Shown: positions 9,203-18,327, counted from the first letter of the stretch. The stretch is 64,000 bases of DNA from JBCCAG01 sp050330955 (GCA_050330955.1 JBHJHJ010000003.1:12000-75999), one strand, 5' to 3'. Numbers and translations are program-made. The notes: generated from the letters alone by a model not told the origin.

Positions 9203-9634
9203 CTACCATAGACCAAGCTGGATACGTGCCCTTGCGTTTGAAATCTGCTTTAAGATTATTTCAAACACAAGACTTTTGTATTGCATGTACTGCTGAAAAG
9301 TGCTACCTTAGCTGACGGTGTTTTTCTGTCGGTGGTCTTTGCGGTGACCTTTGCTGCGCTATGTCGCTGGGGTTATGTGTAGGGTAGCCGGTACCGGTAA
9401 GTTGAAAATGTTCGACAGTCTTGCCGCTGTATCAGTCGGGTGTATGGCGATGCTCAATCGCTCGTGAGGTTCAAGTGAGATGAGGGGCGGAGTCAGTCCA
9501 CCGCTCTTTCCACAAATCATGCAGAATTGCTATAGATAGCCTTGTGGTGACCATAGCACTGGTTTTGCTGAGCGGTTGTGAACAATTCGGTGAATTCTCA
9601 GGTTAGGATTTCTATCTATATCGATTGATTTGTG
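9203..9634. other. 432-base spacer after the phosphonate operon
   Basis: No convincing gene. It holds a 9-bp inverted repeat at 9236-9266 (GTTTGAAAT / ATTTCAAAC, 13-base loop) that could end the phn transcript. A motif CATGCAGAATTGCTATAG near 9519-9536 recurs in variant form elsewhere in the window. A 20-codon frame at 9544-9606 starts GTG and encodes a lipobox-like LLSGC. Promoter elements for the next gene are not obvious. Confidence 0.4.
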
Positions 9635-9901
9635 ATGGTCAGAAATTTATTGCTCTTTCTTCGAAAAAAGCTGATTTACATCCCAGTATTTGATTCTCAA
9701 AATGTAAAATTCACGCGACCGTCTTTACACCTGGGGCAGAAGGTACGAACCCAAACCGGCTATGTCGGCTACATCGTGGGCATTGATTTTTATCCAGAAG
9801 ATGAAACGTGGGTCTACGGCCTCCACCCCGGCAGGCGAGCTGACGACGAGCCCGTAGAGCGGGATTTTTGGCTCTCAGCAGAGGAGCTTGAGCCGTTCTA
9901 A
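9635..9901 (+). CDS. Small conserved hypothetical protein
   Basis: 88 residues from ATG 9635; a GTG one codon upstream is possible. No named family recognised. The N-terminus is basic and hydrophobic (VRNLLLFLRKKLIYIPVF). The C-terminal half, from LGQKVRTQTGYVGYIVGIDF to EDETWVYGLHPG and ending FWLSAEELEPF, reads like a small SH3-like beta barrel of the kind common in short cyanobacterial proteins. It is convergent with the cyclase gene, 35 bases away, and probably forms its own transcript. Function unknown. Confidence 0.6.
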   Translation: MVRNLLLFLRKKLIYIPVFDSQNVKFTRPSLHLGQKVRTQTGYVGYIVGIDFYPEDETWVYGLHPGRRADDEPVERDFWLSAEELEPF

Positions 9902-9936
9902 AACTCAAGGTCGGACTCAATGCTGATCCCACAGGT

Positions 9937-11454
9937 CTAAGTCAACCGACGACTTAGAAAATAGGTCTCCACAAGCCCCACGCCTTGGATGGTGGCATCC
10001 CCCCGCTGCTCAAACTCAAATTGCTCCCGCAGGGCGTGATACACCTCAGCCGTGACTTGAATCTTGCCCGGTATGCTGGTTTCCTCCATCCGACTGGCAA
10101 TATTGACCGTATGGCCCCAGAGATCGAAAGCATAGGTTTTTTTCCCAATGACGCCCGCCACGACCGGACCAGAATGAAAGCCAATGCGGATTTTGAAGTT
10201 TTTCCCGCTGGGTCTAGAAAACTGGGATATGGCCCTCTGCATGTCTAGGGCGAGATCAGCGATCGCCTGTAGGTGATTTGGCTGATGGGACGAGACGTTG
10301 GCGCCCACCATGTAGGCGTCTCCAATTGTTTTAATTTTCTCTAGGCTATACCGCTCTACCAGACCATCGAAGATAGAGAAAATTTCGTTTAGCACTGTGA
10401 CGACCGCCTTTGGCTCTGTCTTGGCCGCAAAGTGGGTAAAGTTCACAATGTCTGCAAATAAGACGCTCGCAGATTCAATGCTGTCAGCGATCGCATCAGG
10501 CCGACGCTTTAGACGCTGAACGACGGAAAGCGGCAGCATGTTCTGAATCAGGTTCTCCGCTCGCTGGCGCTCTTGCTTCAGCATCTGCTCAAACTCGATG
10601 CGCTCGGTAATGTCTTGGGTCGTCCCTTCGTAATACTGCAGGTGACCTGCTACATCTCGTACCTCTCGTACGTTCTCGCTAACCCAAATGCGAGAGCCGT
10701 CTTTGCGGTAAACCTGAGAGACAGCGTCCATTACCTTTCCAGTCTGCTGTAGGTATACTACTAGCTCTAGCCGCCGCTTGGGCTGGACATAAATCTGCCG
10801 CCCGATATCCTGGGTACATTGAATCAATTCTTCAGGCGAGTCGTAGCCGTAGATTTGAGCCAGGGCCGGGTTGACGGTGATAAACTGACCGGAGGCCGTG
10901 GACTGAAAAATTCCCTCGCTGGCAGATTCAAAGATGTTACGGTACTTTGACTCTGCGAGCTGACGATTGCGAACTTCTTGCCTGAGCTGGATATTCTTCG
11001 CCTCCAATAGTCTCGCCTGATACTGGGTCTGCTGCTGGAGATGATAAATCTGTAAGTGGGTCTGAACCCGAGCCACCACTTCCGCTGCCTGAAACGGCTT
11101 ACTGATATAGTCAATTCCCCCCAAGCTCAGGCCTTTGACCTTATCTTCCGTTGCGCTTAGGGCACTGACGAAGATAATCGGAATCGCTTTGAGCGCTGAA
11201 TCCAGCTTGAATCGGTGGCAGACGTCGTAGCCGCTCATTTCCGGCATATTCACGTCGAGCAGGACCAAATCTGGGGGAGATTCAGTGGCGCTGCGCAAAG
11301 CCGCGGCACCACTCAAAGCTTTACGGATTTGATAGCCCTCAGGCTTTAAAATCTTGGTCAATACCTGAATGTTGTCTACTACGTCATCCACAATCAGAAT
11401 CGTGGCTGATGTGATAGCGTCATCAACGCCCATAGGTTCCAGGGAAGTGGTCAT
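9937..11454 (-). CDS. Response regulator-PAS-class III adenylate cyclase
   Basis: 505 residues. Order: receiver domain (residues 17-135; phospho-acceptor D67 in LVLLDVNMPEMSG, K119), a coiled linker, PAS domain (about 170-285), then a class III nucleotide cyclase (about 310-500). Metal-binding D335 (FADIVNF) and D379 (IGDAY), purine-selecting K375 and D444 (AFDLWGH), and the catalytic N451/R455 pair are present, so it should make cAMP rather than cGMP. No membrane segments; cytoplasmic. It would be switched by an unlinked histidine kinase, since none is adjacent. Architecture is common in cyanobacterial Cya proteins. Confidence 0.92.
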   Translation of the reverse strand: MTTSLEPMGVDDAITSATILIVDDVVDNIQVLTKILKPEGYQIRKALSGAAALRSATESPPDLVLLDVNMPEMSGYDVCHRFKLDSALKAIPIIFVSALSATEDKVKGLSLGGIDYISKPFQAAEVVARVQTHLQIYHLQQQTQYQARLLEAKNIQLRQEVRNRQLAESKYRNIFESASEGIFQSTASGQFITVNPALAQIYGYDSPEELIQCTQDIGRQIYVQPKRRLELVVYLQQTGKVMDAVSQVYRKDGSRIWVSENVREVRDVAGHLQYYEGTTQDITERIEFEQMLKQERQRAENLIQNMLPLSVVQRLKRRPDAIADSIESASVLFADIVNFTHFAAKTEPKAVVTVLNEIFSIFDGLVERYSLEKIKTIGDAYMVGANVSSHQPNHLQAIADLALDMQRAISQFSRPSGKNFKIRIGFHSGPVVAGVIGKKTYAFDLWGHTVNIASRMEETSIPGKIQVTAEVYHALREQFEFEQRGDATIQGVGLVETYFLSRRLT

Positions 11455-11890
11455 CTATGCAATCGCCGTTTCTACAAAGTTTGGGAGTTTGCCTATCCAT
11501 GTAGATGCGTAGGTCGCTACAAAGCAAACGCAAGCTCACTCAACGCCCATAGCTCAAGTCTGCAAGTTTGTAATTGCCGCGTCAATACGGTCGCAAAATT
11601 GTACTTAAAGGCGTAAGGGCTGTCCAGAAATCTCGGCTCAGTTGTAAGGACTGTGAAGACTGGCCTAATCTAGATAGGTTATTTGTGCGAAGAAGGTAAA
11701 GATTTGGCCAACGGTCGACCCAGCAAGCAGCGCCCTGAGTCACCCTGTGGAGGTATCCTTGTCAGCGCTTGATATCAGCGCTCCGGCGTTATCTAAAAGA
11801 TTCAGTCCTTCCACGTCATTGCCTATTGCAACCCAATAGGGTTACATGACATAAACGGGTACTACTTTAGACACCTACAGTAATGTAATT
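11455..11890. other. 436-base divergent intergenic region, cyclase / gmd
   Basis: No gene seen. It must carry promoters for the cyclase (leftward) and gmd (rightward). A perfect 7-bp inverted repeat CCTATTG-CAACC-CAATAGG at 11822-11840 lies 50 bases before the gmd ATG and could be an operator. Confidence 0.4.
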
Positions 11891-12973
11891 ATGACAATTT
11901 CTAATAAAACGGCTATTCTCACTGGGATTACAGGTCAGGATGGGTCTTATCTCACGGAGCTGCTGCTCGACAAGGGCTATGAGGTCCATGGAATTATCCG
12001 CCGCACCTCCACGTTCAATACGGATCGGATTGATCACCTGTACCAAGATCCCCATAATCCAGAGGCTAAGCTCTTCCTGCACTACGGCGACCTGACTGAT
12101 GGCACCACGCTTCGCCGCATTTTGGAAGAGGTTGAGCCTTCAGAAATCTATAATCTTGGTGCTCAATCCCATGTGCGGGTCAGCTTTGATGCGCCAGAAT
12201 ACACCGTTGACAGCGTTGCTATGGGCAACCTGAGGCTATTGGAAGCCATCCGGGACTACCGCCGCCGCACCGGTAATAACGTCCGGTTCTACCAGGCAGG
12301 CTCCTCTGAGATGTATGGCAAGGTTCAAGAAGTCCCTCAGAAGGAAACTACGCCCTTTTACCCCCGCAGCCCTTATGCCTGCGCCAAAGTCTACGCCCAC
12401 TGGCAGACCCTCAACTACCGCGAGTCCTACGATATGTTTGCCTGCAACGGCATTCTGTTTAACCACGAGTCACCGCGCCGGGGTGAGACGTTTGTCACCC
12501 GCAAAATTACCCGAGCCATTGCCCGCATCATTGCTGGGAAACAAAAGGAGCTGTATCTGGGCAACCTCGACTCAAAGCGCGATTGGGGCTATGCCAAAGA
12601 CTATGTCCGGGCGATGTGGCTGATGCTGCAGCAAGAGCAGCCCGACGACTACGTGATTGCCACAGGCGAGACCTACTCGGTGCGCGAGTTCCTGGAGGTG
12701 GCCTTTGCCCACGTGAACCTCAACTGGCAGGATTACGTTAAGTTTGACGAGCGCTATCTACGGCCAGCAGAGGTAGAGCTGCTGATTGGTGACCCCACCA
12801 AAGCTAAAGAAAAGCTGGGCTGGGAGCCGTCGGTAACCTTTGAGGAACTGGTAAAACTGATGGTGGAAGCAGATATGCGATCGCTGGGTCTAATCTCGGT
12901 TAATAGTGGTACTAGCGCTAGTGATGCGGAGAATGCCACGGTACGCGATCGCATTGGGACTACTGCATTCTAG
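11891..12973 (+). CDS. gmd: GDP-mannose 4,6-dehydratase
   Basis: 360 residues. Short-chain dehydrogenase that converts GDP-mannose to GDP-4-keto-6-deoxymannose, precursor of GDP-fucose and related sugars. Nucleotide-binding TGITGQDGSYL near the N-terminus, the SSEMYG serine region, catalytic YxxxK in SPYACAK, and the GMD-specific NHESPRRGETFVTRKI are intact. Its usual partner GDP-fucose synthase is not next to it, so the product here could be fucose or another 6-deoxyhexose depending on genes elsewhere. Probably monocistronic. Confidence 0.95.
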   Translation: MTISNKTAILTGITGQDGSYLTELLLDKGYEVHGIIRRTSTFNTDRIDHLYQDPHNPEAKLFLHYGDLTDGTTLRRILEEVEPSEIYNLGAQSHVRVSFDAPEYTVDSVAMGNLRLLEAIRDYRRRTGNNVRFYQAGSSEMYGKVQEVPQKETTPFYPRSPYACAKVYAHWQTLNYRESYDMFACNGILFNHESPRRGETFVTRKITRAIARIIAGKQKELYLGNLDSKRDWGYAKDYVRAMWLMLQQEQPDDYVIATGETYSVREFLEVAFAHVNLNWQDYVKFDERYLRPAEVELLIGDPTKAKEKLGWEPSVTFEELVKLMVEADMRSLGLISVNSGTSASDAENATVRDRIGTTAF

Positions 12974-13587
12974 ATTTACCCTTAACTTATTGCCCACATC
13001 GCCTACTGTGTTAGCGCCATTGCGTTTGGCAGTGATATCACTTAAGGCGGTTGGGCAAGGGGGCCTTAGGTCGCGCTAGCCTAAGGTCTCCTGAAAGTTT
13101 GTGACCCAAAATTTCTACTATTCACGCCACTTAAAAAAGATTGCCGATTTTGCTCAGCTCGTGGGCTAGAACAGCTGGCTCAATCTAGCTCAATTTGCCG
13201 CACCCCTTGAAGGGGATTAGCCAGTCTGGCAATGCTAAATCGCGGATGAATTCTGAATCCCCCCCTTTCGGAAATCATTCAGAATTTCCGTGCATTCATA
13301 AGGCATGTCCATAAACGATTACATGTTTTAAATGCACTCCCTAAAATGCTATCGTGATTGTGAGAATTAGTACAGTAAGGTGTAATCCCCTTATCTAAGT
13401 GCAAAAGTTTCCCTTAGAATTAAGGCTGTTCAAAAATTCAATGAGCTACGACGACGGCTCTCGGCTTCGTCTCGTGAAGGCCTGATTTCCAGTCTATGGC
13501 GATCGCGCTGGTAGCTTATTGGTCAGTCAGCCTCACTGTATTTTATCTAGCCGAATTAGTGGCTCGGTTTTTAGCGGAGATAGCCTA
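12974..13587. other. 614-base intergenic region with several inverted repeats
   Basis: No gene found. It contains CCTTAGG...CCTAAGG at 13064-13086 (terminator-like, after gmd), CCCCTTGAAGGGG near 13203-13215, and a 10-bp inverted repeat AATTCTGAAT (13249-13258) / ATTCAGAATT (13277-13286) around a C-run. The last resembles the terminus of a small mobile repeat. The promoter of the following five-gene module must lie here. Confidence 0.4.
13249..13286. repeat. Inverted repeat, possible miniature element end
   Basis: Arms AATTCTGAAT and ATTCAGAATT are perfect 10-bp complements separated by 18 bases. The right arm AAATCATTCAGAATT resembles 9514-9528 (AAATCATGCAGAATT), and a related inverted motif (AGCAATCCTGAATG) occurs near 32891-32904. 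No transposase is visible nearby. Confidence 0.4.
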
Positions 13588-14385
13588 ATGCAACCACCCA
13601 GTGCTCAACCACCCGCCCTGAGCATTCGTCGACTCGGCCAGCTCGGATTTGTGGGCTGGTTCAGAGGGCTTAGCGATCGAACGCGGTTAATTGTAATAGC
13701 CGGTTTGCCAGCCTGCGGCCTGTTTTTATTCACCATCGCGGCGCTGCTATTGAAGCCGCCTCAGCAGGTGGAGCGGCGCGACCCAGCCTCTGAGCGCGAC
13801 ACAATTTTAGCGGTGGCTCCCACGACCTTGGCCCAGATTGCGCCTAGCATGGGCGCCATTGAAAAGGCACAGCGGCTAATGGGAGTCATGCCCGTTTACG
13901 AGTCAGCCTTAGCCGACAAATCTCAGCTTGTGCAGTCAGAGCTGATTTTGCATGAGTCTCAGCGATTGCTGAGAGAGGCGGAAGAAGAAGCCGGGGCGGG
14001 GGAGCCCGAAGACATTGACCAGTATGGATTTTCCATGCCGCGCTGCCGCCAAATGATGGACACCAAGCGCTGCATTCTGCTGCGCTACGTTGGCGACGGC
14101 GTCAAGCTGATGGAGCAGGGGGAAAAAAGCCACGACGTCTATAGCTATGTGCAGGGCTACGTTCAGGCTCAGGCAGCAGCGCTCGCCCTATTCCCTGTCC
14201 AGCCCATGGACGGTGGCCAGGTGCCGGTGAATAGCTGGCTCAACTACCGGGAAGGACTGGCCTCCGTCATCCCTTACCTCCCCAGCACTGCGGCGGTGGG
14301 TCGGGGCCTTGGGGCCGAGCGTCAGCCCCTCAGCCCAGCGGAGAACCTAATCCGCCAGAATCCGCTGCCGGAGGAGGGAGAGTAA
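13588..14385 (+). CDS. Single-TM protein, first gene of envelope ATPase module
   Basis: 265 residues from ATG 13588 (GGAG at 13576-13579); a farther in-frame start at 13519 has no such site. No family recognised. A basic N-terminal cytoplasmic stretch is followed by one membrane helix (LIVIAGLPACGLFLFTIAAL, about residues 35-55). A soluble, probably periplasmic alpha-helical domain follows, containing two cysteines (MPRCRQ and TKRCILL) and an acidic EEEAGAGEPED patch. The stop overlaps the ATG of the next gene by one base, so the two proteins are made together and probably interact. Confidence 0.7.
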   Translation: MQPPSAQPPALSIRRLGQLGFVGWFRGLSDRTRLIVIAGLPACGLFLFTIAALLLKPPQQVERRDPASERDTILAVAPTTLAQIAPSMGAIEKAQRLMGVMPVYESALADKSQLVQSELILHESQRLLREAEEEAGAGEPEDIDQYGFSMPRCRQMMDTKRCILLRYVGDGVKLMEQGEKSHDVYSYVQGYVQAQAAALALFPVQPMDGGQVPVNSWLNYREGLASVIPYLPSTAAVGRGLGAERQPLSPAENLIRQNPLPEEGE

Positions 14386-15869
14386 TGGGGAAGTTCCTAT
14401 CCAGCCGCATGCAGAAGCTGCTCACCTACCCCTTAGCAGGCATTGGCCTGTTTATGGGGGTGTACGGACTGCACAGCGCCCTCACCCCCGACTACACCGT
14501 AGATGAGCAGGTGATCGACAACCTCTACGACAAAGCCCGCAAGTGGGAATCATTCGCCCTGACTGAATCTATGTCCAAGCGGGTCGAGGGGCTGGCGATC
14601 GCCTCCATTGGCCTGATTGCCATCGGCAGCGCGATCGCCCTGAGCAACGCTGAGCCCAACCGCCTAGTCCCCGAAAACGACAATAAAACGCCCCTCGTCC
14701 TGCCCTCCCCCCAGGAGACCCGCGAGACGCTGATCAACCGGCTCAAGGTGCTGCTCTCCAACGAACTGTGGCTAAAGCAGATGATTGGCGCTCCGCTGGT
14801 TATTGTGACGGGCGGTATGGGGGGCGGCAAAAGCAGCATTGCCAACGCCATTGTTGTGCTGCGCCAGATTCTGATGGCCAACGACGCCCTGATCTTCGAC
14901 CCTGACGCTGACGAAGATTTGGCGGCGGGCACCTGGCTCACCGGTCAAGTGTTCGGCACCGCTAACCAAGGGGAGTTTGGCGACATTGCCCGGGCCTACT
15001 TGCCCCTAGCGCTGTCCGGACGAACAAAAGGGGAGCCCGCCATTAGCGTCATTTTTGACGAGGTGTCCAAGTGGGAGCGCCTCTACAATCTGGGCAACGA
15101 ACTCAATCAGCTGGTGCAGTTTGGGGCTCAAGACATCCGCAAAAAGCGGGTGCAGTATATCTTTGTGCTCCACGCCGACAGCCAGATCACATCAGATATG
15201 ATCCACTCCCAGCTCCCACCGGGGCTGCTGACTTCCCTAACCACCCAGGCCGCTATTGTCCATGTCCCCGTTAAAGCAGACGACTTCGGCAACCCCGAGC
15301 CCATGGGCTGGGTGCGCTTCAAACCCCCCAACCAGCCCGATGTCAAGGACAACTACCAGCGGTATGCGGTTCCGGCGCTGCTCAAGCCCCAAGGTCTGCG
15401 CAATGAGAGCCAAAAGATTTTAGAGCACCTCGGCATCAAGCCCGACGTCAACCCTGGCCGCCTCATCACCCCCGAAATTGAAGAGCTGATTGGGCGCCGA
15501 CTCAACCTTAGAGATCCTGAAAATATCGACCGGCTCAACCGCCTGGTCGAAGGCCCCACCGCCCCCGGCATCGACGCCTCAGAAAACCGCCACACCAGCG
15601 TGGACTGGCAATACATTCCGCACAACAAGGTTGTGGTGGCCTTCTTCCGCTACATCTTCAGCTCCGCTAGCCCGCTGAAAGCCGGCGAGGACGACTTCGA
15701 CGTCAGCGAGCTGGCGGTTTGGAGCAGCGATCGCGAGATCGCGGTTCAGGACTTCAACGCATTTCTGGATATGGTCAATTACTTCAATCTCGGGCGTTAT
15801 ACTACGGAAGACAAAAGCCGGTGGACCCCAGTGATCTCACCTGATTGCCTGCCGCCGGGTGACCTTTAA
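14385..15869 (+). CDS. Membrane-anchored P-loop ATPase, VirD4/FtsK-HerA-like
   Basis: 494 residues. Two membrane helices (about 14-32 and 68-86) precede a cytoplasmic P-loop NTPase. Walker A is GGMGGGKSS at 143-151, Walker B is AISVIFDEVSKW at about 219-230, and a sensor-like strand reads YIFVLHADSQ. The N-terminal two-helix anchor plus a RecA/HerA-type core is the layout of coupling proteins (VirD4/TraG) and FtsK-like DNA pumps, but the protein is shorter and no all-alpha domain is evident. It might instead be a Zot-like assembly ATPase. Substrate unknown. Position between two TM proteins and an M23 hydrolase suggests an envelope machine. Confidence 0.72.
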   Translation: MGKFLSSRMQKLLTYPLAGIGLFMGVYGLHSALTPDYTVDEQVIDNLYDKARKWESFALTESMSKRVEGLAIASIGLIAIGSAIALSNAEPNRLVPENDNKTPLVLPSPQETRETLINRLKVLLSNELWLKQMIGAPLVIVTGGMGGGKSSIANAIVVLRQILMANDALIFDPDADEDLAAGTWLTGQVFGTANQGEFGDIARAYLPLALSGRTKGEPAISVIFDEVSKWERLYNLGNELNQLVQFGAQDIRKKRVQYIFVLHADSQITSDMIHSQLPPGLLTSLTTQAAIVHVPVKADDFGNPEPMGWVRFKPPNQPDVKDNYQRYAVPALLKPQGLRNESQKILEHLGIKPDVNPGRLITPEIEELIGRRLNLRDPENIDRLNRLVEGPTAPGIDASENRHTSVDWQYIPHNKVVVAFFRYIFSSASPLKAGEDDFDVSELAVWSSDREIAVQDFNAFLDMVNYFNLGRYTTEDKSRWTPVISPDCLPPGDL

Positions 15870-15904
15870 TCTAGTGTCCATTAAGTCACCCTCAAGGAGA
15901 CACC

Positions 15905-16312
15905 ATGACCAAGCATACCGATGATCACGTCGTAATTAACGTAGACGGCGACGATGGCCGTCGCGATAGAAGCGGACCCATCAATGAAATTGGCCGCGGC
16001 ATGGGCAGCATTTTCTGGGGAATGCGCAACCCTATCCGCACTGGGCTGCGGGGATTTGGTTTGTTCTGCTCCGTTATGGGGTTAATTACCGTGGGTGCTG
16101 GGGTTGTTTACATGGTGCAGGGCGGTGGTGGGCCAACACGGTTGAGTTCCCACCCTGTAGAACTGGGGCGCTGGGGCGCAAGAAATCTAGTCTCTCCCCT
16201 GTTTGAACCCTTACTCAATCGTCCCCGTGAGTCGGACAACGTGATTACCGGCCCCCCCGAGAAGCCCATCGAATCCCTTGAGGATCTCTACCGACAGGAC
16301 TCTGAAGAATAG
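15905..16312 (+). CDS. Small single-TM protein of the module
   Basis: 135 residues, with CAAGGAGAC just before the ATG. The N-terminal ~45 residues are charged and polar. A hydrophobic helix follows (LFCSVMGLITVGAGVVYMV, about 57-75), then a short Pro/Gly-rich outer tail ending in acidic residues (PIESLEDLYRQDSEE). No family recognised. It is 35 bases after the ATPase gene and 18 bases before the hydrolase gene. It could be a bitopic scaffold or a pilin-like subunit; neither is shown by the sequence. Confidence 0.65.
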   Translation: MTKHTDDHVVINVDGDDGRRDRSGPINEIGRGMGSIFWGMRNPIRTGLRGFGLFCSVMGLITVGAGVVYMVQGGGGPTRLSSHPVELGRWGARNLVSPLFEPLLNRPRESDNVITGPPEKPIESLEDLYRQDSEE

Positions 16313-16330
16313 GGATTCTGAGGGCGAAGG

Positions 16331-17431
16331 ATGGCTCGGATTACCATCATTAATCAGCGGCTGTTCTCATCCCCCAGAGCGAGAAGGCAGCAGCGGTTAA
16401 GGGGGCTGTTATCGGCCTTGGTTTTGACAGCTTTGGTGGCGCTCCTGTGGGTTTCTCCTTGGGGCACATCCCTTTGGCAAGGGGTTCGCCACATCTATGC
16501 TCAGCTCCGGCTGAGAAATATTGGGCGTGTCGTCCCTGGAATCTACGGCGGCTATACCTTAAATCAGCACCAAGCTGACGTGGCCAACACCATTATTCGC
16601 GCAGGAATTGAGGCGGGGGCAAGCGAATATGACATTAAGGTCGCGCTGATGACGGCGCTGGCAGAGAGCGACCTTCAGGCTTTAGACTATGGCGACTTAG
16701 ATTCGAGGAATGCCTTTCAGCAGCGCCCGTCCCAAGACTGGCCCGACACCACCGATACATTCACGGCGGCGCGGGCTTTCTTCAACGGCCACGGCACCAA
16801 TATCGGGCTACTGGATATCCGCGATCGCATCCGCCGAGATGCGGGGTCGCTGGCCCAAGAGGTGCAGCGGTCGGCCTACCCAGAGCGCTACGGTGAGTTT
16901 GAGCACATCGCTGAGGCCATTGTATTCGCGGCGCGCAAGCCTGGGGAGGAGTCTCTGTCCCTCACCGACGTTGCTCTAGGGGCCCTCAACGCCAGTCCGG
17001 GGGAGCAGGTGTTTCCCCTCAAAGGCAAAACCATGGCCTCCGCTGAGGTGACCAGCGAGTTTGGCTGGCGCTATGGGGGTGGCAGGCGCGACACGAGCGA
17101 GCGCAACTTTCACCAGGGCATTGACCTCGCCTGCGCCTACGGGGAACCCGTGACTGCGGTGGAGTCGGGGGTGATAGAGCATGTGGATACGGACCCCGAC
17201 GGCTATGGGGCTCAGGCGATCGCGCTAATTGCTCGGGACGGCACCGAGTTTCTCTATGGCCATGTGCAGAAGCGGCTGGTGGGAAACGGTGAGCTAGTGA
17301 ATGCGGGGGCGATTGTGGCGGAGTGCGGCAGCGAAGGGAACAGCAGCGGCCCCCATCTGCACTTCGAGATGTGGTACGGCAGCCAGCCGAAGGATCCGCG
17401 GGGCTATTTGGAGACGCTGGGGCCGAGCTAA
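16331..17431 (+). CDS. Membrane-anchored M23 peptidase with lysozyme-like N-terminal domain
   Basis: 366 residues. A basic N-terminus and one TM helix (about 25-43) anchor it facing the periplasm. Residues about 78-190 (LNQHQADVANTIIRAG, then MTALAESDLQALDYGD and FQQRPSQDW) resemble the lytic-transglycosylase-like domain found with conjugation-type hydrolases of actinobacteria; E112 is a candidate catalytic acid. Residues about 225-350 are an M23 endopeptidase with zinc ligands H261, D265 and H344 and catalytic H311 and H342 (HLHFE). Both activities would cut peptidoglycan, as expected for a system that must pass the cell wall. Confidence 0.82.
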   Translation: MARITIINQRLFSSPRARRQQRLRGLLSALVLTALVALLWVSPWGTSLWQGVRHIYAQLRLRNIGRVVPGIYGGYTLNQHQADVANTIIRAGIEAGASEYDIKVALMTALAESDLQALDYGDLDSRNAFQQRPSQDWPDTTDTFTAARAFFNGHGTNIGLLDIRDRIRRDAGSLAQEVQRSAYPERYGEFEHIAEAIVFAARKPGEESLSLTDVALGALNASPGEQVFPLKGKTMASAEVTSEFGWRYGGGRRDTSERNFHQGIDLACAYGEPVTAVESGVIEHVDTDPDGYGAQAIALIARDGTEFLYGHVQKRLVGNGELVNAGAIVAECGSEGNSSGPHLHFEMWYGSQPKDPRGYLETLGPS

Positions 17432-17547
17432 AGCCCGTTCCCTTAGTGATAGGATGACGTTGGCATTCGGGGCGATCGCCTTGCAGTGGAGCAGGCATCG
17501 GCTCCTCGCCAAAGGCTTGACGCGGACATCGTTACAGACGTGGATTT

Positions 17548-18327
17548 GTGGCTCAGAAAGTTGCCATTTTCAATACCAAGGGCGGCGTTGGCAAATCGGC
17601 AACCGCCACGAACCTCGCATCGGGTCTGGCGATGTTCGAAAAAGAGCGGGTTTTGCTGGTGGATATCGATCCCCAGGGCAGCTCAGCAGCGTCCTTGGGA
17701 ATTTCGGTATCGGAGCTTGAGGTGCAGCTTAAGGACGTGCTCAAAAGCGATTCTACCGAGGACTGCAGGGCACTGCTGGATCGGGCCATTTTGTCTACGC
17801 CGAATGGCGTGGACGTGCTGCCGTCAAATTTGCTGCTGGCCACCGAAGAGCTAGCCCTGTGCGACTTGCCCAATCGGGAACAGCGGCTGAAGCGATCGCT
17901 CGCCCTGATCGAAGACGACTACGACTGCATGTTCATCGACTGCCCCCCCAACATCGGCATTTTTGCCCTCAACGCCCTCAACGCCAGCGACGGCGTCGTG
18001 GTGCCGGTGGACATGAGCTACGTCGGGCTTTTGGGAATGACGGGGGTTGAATATGCCTTTGACATGGTGCAGAAAAGCTCTAGCCACCAAGTGGAGCTGA
18101 TTGGCGTATTAGCCACCCGCTACGACAGCCGCAAGAACATTAGCCGCGACGTGCTTCATACCTTGAAGGAGCGCTTTGGGGAAAAGCTATTCAAAACGGT
18201 GGTCCCAGACACGGTCAAGGTTTCAGAGGCTCCCCACTACGGCGTCTCTATCTTTGAGCATGACCCCTACGGGGCGGGAGCTTTGGCTTACCGGGCCCTG
18301 ATAGACGAAGTGATGACCCGCTGGTAG
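17548..18327 (+). CDS. Orphan ParA-family ATPase
   Basis: 259 residues from GTG 17548. Deviant Walker A KGGVGKS (K11, K16), Walker A' VDIDPQG and Walker B FIDCPP identify a ParA/Soj-type ATPase that makes gradients on the nucleoid to position plasmids, chromosomes or protein complexes. No ParB-like gene or parS repeats are adjacent. It follows the M23 gene by 116 bases in the same direction and may belong to the module, either as a positioning factor or as a relic of a plasmid origin. Confidence 0.88.
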   Translation: MAQKVAIFNTKGGVGKSATATNLASGLAMFEKERVLLVDIDPQGSSAASLGISVSELEVQLKDVLKSDSTEDCRALLDRAILSTPNGVDVLPSNLLLATEELALCDLPNREQRLKRSLALIEDDYDCMFIDCPPNIGIFALNALNASDGVVVPVDMSYVGLLGMTGVEYAFDMVQKSSSHQVELIGVLATRYDSRKNISRDVLHTLKERFGEKLFKTVVPDTVKVSEAPHYGVSIFEHDPYGAGALAYRALIDEVMTRW

